Below, in pieces: positions 57,091 through 64,000 of a stretch of 64,000 nt of DNA. How positions within the stretch are numbered: the stretch's first letter is position 1; each line of letters starts with the position of its first letter. This stretch comes from Cynocephalus volans (Eukaryota; Chordata; Mammalia; Dermoptera; Cynocephalidae). The translations under genes were made by a program, and so were the position numbers. The notes beneath the pieces are model-generated. The model was not told the DNA's origin, did not search any database, and saw only the letters and a list, made by a program, of their open reading frames with translations. Where the stretch lies: the NCBI RefSeq assembly GCF_027409185.1, contig NC_084472.1, positions 90,412,427 through 90,476,426 on the forward strand, written 5' to 3'.

Positions 57091-59024
57091 AAAGGCTTTT
57101 TGTTCACAATAGTTTCACATTTTCCAGTTTTGAAACAATGTTCATGAGAGTTCAGTTCTGAACAATCTGAAATATGGAATTAAAAAAATTTCTTCCTCTG
57201 GGTGTCTTTTTTTGACTTGGGTGTCTTTGTGGTCGTTGTTTTGATCATAGGAATCCTGATATTTGTAGACAGTCAGCACTTGAAGGAGGAAGATCATTGT
57301 TCACAAAAGTCATTCAATTACTAAAGCTTAGCACGTTTTAGTTATTCTCACTTTAGATTTCATACTATCTGGTCTCACAGAATTGTGCCAAACCTGTCCT
57401 TCCCTTTGGGGATTCTCCACAATTTTTCTCCAGTAAACCTGTAATGAGTTTCGTTACCAAGATGCCTGATGTTTCCATGCCTACGAGTCCTGTTTTCCAA
57501 ACTGGCTGTTCTCAGGCTGGCAAGAGTGAACTGACTTAACTCCAGAAACACTTAAACTTCCTGAAAGATTAAATGACTATGCATGCTCCCACAGATCCTC
57601 TGCAGTGTTCTTTGTGATGGTCAAGGTTCATGCTTTCTCTACAAATATGGTCATTTTTCTGTAATCCTCTATCTGAAATGTAACATCCATCCGAAGTTGT
57701 TCTGCAGCTGCCAACAAAAAGGCTTATTTTCTTACTGTCCTTCCTTCCCTCTAACGCTATAAAAAAAAAATTCTTTTTTAATAGTAGCTCCATTCAGTGA
57801 TTCAGGTTTCTAGAACTTTTACCTGTTCTAGATGCACATGTAATCTTTGAACTGCCTTGGCCACGCTTCCATGGTGTTTGATGCTGAAGACTAAAAATAG
57901 CAAGACGAAGCCTGAAGCATTCTCCAAGGAAATAAAACGAATAACGTAACTGGATTATTCTTGGTTATCTTGCAGATATCCGTGTGACCAGACGTCTGCA
58001 AATGGTGGTGAGATCATTTCTAGTCGCCTTTTAATCTGTTGGCAGCTGGCTTCTGAAAGCTTCTTGAGAGTTTATTTTTTCCCCCAAGCCAAAGGCAGCC
58101 AGTAGTTTTGAAATTTTGCATATTGGATTGTCATTTTGATTTTTACAAGTAACTTTGTAAAGTTCATTTTCTCTTCTTTCCTCATTGCAGGCGTTTATTC
58201 TTGGGGGTGGACGGTTCTCCTTTTTCACAGTGGTTGCTAAGAAAGAATCTTCTTTGTTTATAGGCTGCTAACAAATAGTGACTGCTGAAAGACAAATATG
58301 GCGTTGTACTTGCAGATGGAAGGCGGCCAGCAATTAGCAGCTTCCAAGCACAAACACTCACAATGAGGCCTTTGAGAGTGTTGGTTTGCATTATGCTCCC
58401 ACAGATTGTTTGAAATCATTTAAACAGGCATTTGCTTTATGCTTTCAATGATAAATTTATTTCTAGAAATCAGCCAGAGTTGTATAACTTGAGAGGATTG
58501 TAAAGTAACATAGCCTTCTTTTAGATCTCAAAGATGCTTTTGCTTAACAGGACCAAAACGCAGCATGATTCCTACCCATTTTCAAAACAGGATTCTTTGA
58601 CCTTTGTGTCACAGGCTGGAGTGTCACAAACAATAAAGGGAAGCCAGGGGCAGGTCCATACATGTTCACCTTTCTTGCCCCTTTCTTTGGGAGGATTTAC
58701 TCCATTCTGGTGGTGATACTCTAGACAGGATGGTGGCAATGGAGCTGGAGTTTAGAAAAGAATTATGCAAAGAAAAGAGAAAATAATTGTGTCTTTCTAA
58801 CACCAATATATAAATGGGCATTTGGATTTTTCATTTCGTAATTACAGTGTAAAAGAAATGGTTACCTGGGAGAAAACAGAAGGCCCTGAAATGATTCTTA
58901 TTGAGAAGGAGGCCTAGTGGAGGTGGGATGGGCATCTCCTCCTCGGTCAAGGGTAACACACAAGGTCAGAATAGCCTTGGCCGTGATGCTGACCACGGAG
59001 GACTCAAAGCATTCAGTCTTGACC

Positions 59025-59165
59025 TCAGTAGGTACTGTTGTTATCCCAGTTTGCAGGGAGAGAGGGCATAAGTAACTTGTCCAGAAAACACAGCAAATGG
59101 TGGAACTGTAGTCCGAATGCAGGGGGTTCGGTCAGAGCTGGTGCTTGTACACCGCGCTGTGCTGC
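59025..59165 (-). repeat. MIR fragment
   Basis: Antisense MIR: GTAGGTACTGTTGTTATCCC, GCATAAGTAACTTGTCCAGA, CGCGCTGTGCTGCC. Confidence 0.5.
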
Positions 59166-59689
59166 CGCTACTGGGAGCCCAGTGGCTCCCGAAGCCTGAG
59201 CTTTTCTCTCCATTTTTATTAACAGCACTTCTGGTTCTGGGGAGACTGCCTGCTCTGAAAATATTTTTTCACTGACTTAGTAGGGGAGAACTCCTTGCTT
59301 GCTTTCTTCTTTCCCCTGAAGTCTTCTCTAAGAAATGTTGTCTTTTTACGTAGAATCCTGCAATGGCTTTGGAGGAAACTTTGATGTGAAAAGAACATTA
59401 GAAGATTTAATGTTAGTTTTTTTCAACATAGCACTCAGTACAAAATCTGAACTTCCCAATTCATATCACTACTCCTGATTTTCTTTTTTAACCCAGAAGT
59501 GCCTGGATGGGTTATTTAGTCTAGGTTCCAAAGTGTGTAAAAAATCATCCATAGGCAGATGGTAGCAGGCAGGGGATCCACCACCCATCAGTGTAGGAAT
59601 ATTCAAGTTCCTACTGGACAGATTTCAATCCCATTGGAGAGCTCAGAGACATATTTGCTAGTACAGAACTGACTAAGCAGGTTTGTTGT

Positions 59690-59880
59690 TGCCTTCAAAA
59701 TGCAATTCACACTCCTGGTTGTCAAGGCCCCTACTGGCCTTTTCATCCTCTGATGGGTGATTTTGCAAATGTGATTCTCTCTGTCTGTAATTCCTTCCTG
59801 CTCTTTTCCCCCTAGAAACTTCTAGTGTAAATTTTCTTATACCCACTCAGATGATCCCACAATACCTTACGCATTTATTT
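59690..59880 (+). repeat. L2 fragment
   Basis: Sense L2: AAAATGCAATTCACACTCCT, GTTGTCAAGGCCCCTACTGG, TAATTCCTTCCTGCTCTTTT. Confidence 0.45.
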
Positions 59881-60939
59881 AAAAACAACTGGAAGAGCAA
59901 AATACTGGGAACAATGTGAACTTCCATAAAAGGAGACCACTTAAAACTGTTTGGGGCTGAGTGGAGACTTACTTTTCATTTCATACGGCACACTCACTTG
60001 TGCTCTATGATTATTTTATAAAATGTGCATATTATTATTTTAAAATAGAAATCTAGATAATTAGAAACAGCAAGACTTCAATTAATTTTAATATTTATCC
60101 AGCAAATCATTTATGTGGCAAGGAACTGAGGGTGGCCTTGGGAGTTCCTCACTTGGGCAATGAAGGAGAGGTGGGATTTATAACATATGAGAGATGGTGC
60201 ACACATGGGCTATAATAGGCCAACAAACAGTCCACTTATCAGCAAGATTATCTTCTTATGGAAGAGCAGAGGAAGCAATAGGGGGAAAGAGGTGGGTGCA
60301 TTGGTGAGAGATTCACAAAGGAGAAAATATTTTAGCTGAATTTTGAAGGATTCATTCTCTCCTTTCAAAAATATCATTAAATGCATACTCTATGCTAGAC
60401 ACTATGACAGGTGCAGGGAATACAGTGGTGAAAAAAAAAGGCCCAGGCCCACCCTCAGAGTAGACACAGAAGTGCTGAGGGAATTAAGAACTGGCAGAGG
60501 CCTGGAGTTAGCAAGTGGAGATTGCCATGGGCAGTGATCTTGGTGGCTGGAGGCAGCATTGGGCTCAGGTGTCAGCACCAGGAGAAGCTGTCATCTGTCC
60601 AGAGTCTTGCTGGGACCATTTGTACCTGAGGGGCACTGATCCAGAGTCTAGAGTCATCAGGCCACCACCCAGCAGAGGCCAGCAGGGAAGACAGCCCACT
60701 CTTCTGCATTGCCAGGCAGACTCCTCAGGTTTCCCCTGTACCCAGATCAACTTGGGAAGGATGAAGGAAGGGAACAATCTGTTAGTGAGAGTACTTTCTG
60801 CTTAATGAGTGTTTACAAAATTAAATGGTCTTAAACTGGAAAAGACTGAGATAACATTGAGGGCTAAATTTGAGGTGAGGTAAACTTTTACTGCCAACCA
60901 GCTGGGTGGGAGTTCATAGAGGCAACTTAGTGGGTTATA

Positions 60940-61170
60940 TAGTGTATGATTCCATTTGTATGAAATATCTAAAACAGGCAAATCCATGTGGTCTGGGTGG
61001 AAGGGGAAATTGGGAGTGACTGCTAATGGGTACAGGGTTTTTTGGGGGTGGTGGTAAAAATGTTCTGGAATTAGATAATGATGATGATTGACATCTTTGA
61101 GAATCTACTAAAAACCACTCAAGTGTGCACTTTAAAGGGACATGTCTATGAATTATATCAATAAAAAATA
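60940..61170 (+). repeat. L1M 3'-end fragment
   Basis: Sense L1M: AGTGTATGATTCCATTTGTA, AACAGGCAAATCCATG, CTGCTAATGGGTACAGGGTT, AATGTTCTGGAATTAGATAA, ATGAATTATATCAATAAAAA. Confidence 0.6.
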
Positions 61171-62611
61171 TACAAGAAAGATTAGATTGGTTAAAGAAAA
61201 TAAGGAAGCTATGATTTCTTCACACATCTGAGCAGTACTATGAGTAAGGTCCACTGTATCTGATAATTGTTAATCGAACATTGAATTTCCAAATATCCTA
61301 ATGTTTTACCATGTTGGATAATAGTCTCTATATAGCTTTTCATTACTTCTACTAAAGTAATAAACTTCACAAAGAACTCAACTGGCAATCAGAATGCAAC
61401 TAAACTACCATTTGAAGCAAAAAGTACTTAACTGAAAAAATAAAGCGACGCACAAGGTGTATAAACTCAGTGTGAGTCTGAGTGCTTGTTAAAAACATAC
61501 ACATTGTACTTCTTACTGCCATTAAATATACTGAGTCAGCACAAATTTTTGACTTTTAAAAAATTTGCTTTTTTACTTCTAGGTCTATTTATATCGGTCT
61601 AACAGAAAACTTGTATGTGGAAAATAAATTATCGTCATTTGGTTTTAAGAGAATGACAGAAGGTGGGACGCTTCTTTTACTGTTTTTATCATTCCTGCAG
61701 TTGAGCTGTTTTGAGACCTCATAGTCACCACTGACCCCACCATCTCCTTCCCTCCCTAAAGCCAACCAGTGGCCAAGTCTTGCTGAGTTTATTTTTGTAA
61801 CGCTTCTCACATGTATTCCCAGTACTGCCCTGATTCAGACTATCACGTCCCCAGTCTGGACCTGGACCTCCGTTGGCTTCTTGGCTTCCACCTTGTTCCT
61901 CACGAAACTTCCAGAATCATCTTCCTGAAGCTTCCTGCCGCACAGGCCACCTCCCATAGACTCGCTCCCCATGTCTAACGCTGACTCAGTCATTGTTTTC
62001 TTCCACACCTAAGTTTATTTTCTTTACAAAGTTATATTATTTCCAACATTTCTTTCTTAGTTCTGTTTTTTCTTTGTAAACTAGTGAATTCAATTTTTCA
62101 ATGCCTTTTTAAAAAAACTATTCTTTTTCTTGAAGCTTCTTGATCATTTACCGTTCACTTTTTTTTTTTTTTTTAATAGAGTGTGAGTTATCTGTTACCT
62201 GCTTGAAATCCCTTCTGGAACAAGAGGGCATAGAGATGAATGGTGGACACTGGTGATTGTCACAGTGGTGGGCACTGATTATTCACCTTGGTCTACTGTA
62301 AGTTTTATGCCCGTGGCAGGAAGATTGTGTGCATCATAATTGCCTCTCACTGAAGCAACTTGAATACTTGGAGAAACACCAAATATTACCAACAAAAATA
62401 CACAAGATGTTTTAATTCTTATCTCTCGAATTTTCTCTACATTCTGCACTGGTTTCTCTTAATTCCTTTTGTTAAGTTTTTCTCCAAGTCTCAGTTCAAA
62501 GCCTTCTTCTCCCTCTCCTGGTGTCTCTCTGTTTTAGTTAGGTATATATTTAGGCTGACTCTTTTTAAGTAACTTTATAATGGAGAAAAGGGGTTTTTAA
62601 AATTTTGTTTT

Positions 62612-62722
62612 GTTTTATTGTTTTCCATTTTCTTTTGGCAGCTGGCCAGTACAGGGATTGAACCCTGGACCTCAGTGTAATTGGTACTACGTTTGAAACA
62701 ACTGAGCTGACAAGCCAGTCCT
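62612..62722 (-). mobile_element. tRNA-Ile-like SINE, monomer
   Basis: Minus orientation: the reverse of a tRNA unit is seen as GCTGGCCAGTACAGGGATTG, AACCCTGGACC and AACAACTGAGCTGACAAGCC, with a T-rich head at 62612-62636. Sister of the monomer at 8121. Probable imperfect TTTTAAA-type target duplication on both sides. Confidence 0.7.
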
Positions 62723-62958
62723 GAAATAAGATTTTAAAGTTATTTTTTTCTTTTTTGAGTCAAAAATCTTTGTCTCTTCTGCCCTCAACATTCATCTAAT
62801 ATAATTTTTATAGGAGAGATGCCAAGGGAAAGACCAACGTAATATTCAATATTAATATTCTATGATTCAAAAAAAGAATGATGTAAGTTATTGTCTTGAG
62901 AAAGGATTCCTACCAATCTTCCAATTACGAACTGGGTGTAAAGGGCTCTATTCAGAGA

Positions 62959-64000
62959 TTTTTTTTTTTTTTTTTATAATGCCGAGAAGAGACCCTACAT
63001 ACTTGGCTTGAGTAGGGACAAAGGAGGATATCCAATTTTCCCAGCACCATTTATTGAAGAGGCAATCTTTTCACCAATGTATGTTTTTGTTGCCTTTGTC
63101 TAATACCAGCTGACTGTAAGTCTGCAGTTGATTTCTGGGTTCTCTATTCTGTTCCACTGGTCTGAGTGTCTATTTTTTATGCCAGTACCATGCTCTTTTG
63201 GTTACTATAGCTTTGTAGTATAATTTGAAGTCAGGTAGTGTTATGCCTCCAGCTTTATTTTTTCTTGCTCAGGATTGCTTTGGCTATTTAGGGTCTTTTG
63301 TTGCTCCACATGAATGTTAGGATTGTTTTTTCTATTTCTGTGAAGAATGTCATTGGTATTTTGATGGTGATTGTATTGAATCTGTAGATTGCTTTAGGTA
63401 CTACGGACATTTTTACAATGCTAATTCTTTCAATCCAAGAGCATGGCATACTTTTCCATCTTTTTATGTCTTCTTTAATTTCTTTCAGTAGTGATTTGTA
63501 GTTCTCATTGTAGAGATCTTTCACCTACATGATTAAATTGATTCCTAGGTATTCTATTTTTTTGGTGGCTATTGTAAATGGGCTTACTTTCTTCATTTCT
63601 TTCTGTTAGTTCATTATTGGAGAATATAAACACAACTGATTTTTGGGTGTTGATTTTATATCCTGCAACCTTGCTGAAATTATTTATCAGCTCTAAGAAT
63701 TTTTTGATAGAGTCTTTAAGTTTTTCTATATATAAGATCAGGTCATCTGCAAATAGGGACAGTTTGACTTCATCTTGCCCAATCTGAATGACCTTTATTT
63801 CTTTCTCTTGCCTAATTCCTCTGGCTAGTACCTCTAGTACTATGTTAAAAAGGAGTGGTGAGAGTGAGCATCCTTGTCTTGTTCCTGCTCTTAAGGGAAA
63901 CGCCTTCAATTTTTCCCCATTTAGGATGATATTGACAGTGGGCTTGTTGTAGATGACTTTTCTGTGTTGAGATACTTTCTTTCTTGTCACTATCCTCTCA
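62959..64000 (-). mobile_element. L1 ORF2 (reverse transcriptase part), broken, running off the window
   Basis: LINE-1 ORF2 remnant reading from the right edge leftward. The frame open at 64000-63505 contains the RT landmarks [20 protein letters not shown] and the catalytic FADD box ([10 protein letters not shown]), then ends after a frameshift near 63520. A second frame (63524-63288) carries the following ORF2 segment ([15 protein letters not shown]) and stops at NKRP. Further antisense ORF2 sequence runs to about 62980 and abuts a 17-T run (62959-62975). The element lacks its ORF2 C-terminus and 3'UTR and cannot be autonomous as seen. Confidence 0.85.

Larger units (their letters stand above)
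32760..64000. other. Intergenic region upstream of PDLIM3
   Basis: No exon of a known gene was recognised on either strand. In other mammals this direction leads to SORBS2, transcribed on the same strand as PDLIM3, but no SH3-encoding exon of it is visible here. Apart from the repeats listed separately, the unassigned stretches are 34000-35070, 38600-39230, 39650-40980, 44480-46950, 47530-49290, 52030-55090, 55850-56940, 57100-59020, 59890-60930 and 61180-62610. The open frames in them are of a length expected by chance. Confidence 0.6.

Noticed and set aside
32760..64000. SORBS2 exons expected by synteny
   Set aside because: Minus-strand frames were examined for SH3-type sequences and none was found; the neighbour probably begins beyond the right edge.
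1..64000. CRISPR arrays, operons, phage or bacterial mobile systems
   Set aside because: The window is mammalian: split genes, MIR/L2/L1/MaLR repeats and microsatellites. No regularly spaced repeats or compact gene clusters occur.

Overview
The window is mammalian nuclear DNA. It has split exons with GT-AG introns and is dense in old mammalian repeats (MIR, L2, L1M, MaLR and ERVL LTRs, MER5-like elements). Six short SINEs are built almost only from tRNA-like units plus poly(A), as monomers and dimers. This architecture fits the tRNA-Ile-derived t-SINE/CYN family of colugos (Dermoptera), so a flying lemur is my best guess. Rhinolophoid bats carry tRNA SINEs that I cannot exclude from memory. 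No Alu or B1 element was seen.

One protein-coding gene is supported: PDLIM3 (actinin-associated LIM protein, ALP), entirely on the minus strand from the ATG at 32435 to the TAG at 3334. Nine coding exons could be placed with consistent GT-AG boundaries and phases. Exons 1-3 encode the N-terminal PDZ domain and linker. Exon 4 (13263-13450) and the pair exon 5 plus exon 6 (12817-12884, 7412-7675) are alternatives. Exon 7 is a shared linker, and exons 8-9 encode one LIM domain and the C-terminus. Route 1-2-3-5-6-7-8-9 gives 364 codons (striated-muscle type). Route 1-2-3-4-7-8-9 gives 316 codons (smooth-muscle/non-muscle type). Both equal the lengths I know for the two human isoforms. Exon phases forbid using both alternatives together or neither.

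Layout: 1-3333 is downstream flank and 3'UTR. 3334-32435 is PDLIM3, with its largest introns at 23408-32342 and 13451-21543. 31880-32760 is a CpG-rich promoter/first-exon region with a palindromic CRE and a TATA-like box. 32760-64000 is upstream intergenic DNA; in other mammals it leads toward SORBS2, but no SORBS2 exon was recognised here. This right half is mostly repeats, including a nested L2 / L1 / MaLR stack at 41.9-43.8 kb and the edge of a broken L1 at 62.96-64.0 kb.

No CRISPR, operon, phage or other prokaryote-type system is present. The points most worth following up concern splicing control of the PDLIM3 alternative exons: a 128-nt AG-free zone before exon 6, a YGCY cluster before exon 7, and unequal donor strengths. 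The lineage-specific SINEs are the other point of interest. Nothing seen justifies claiming a wholly new biological system.
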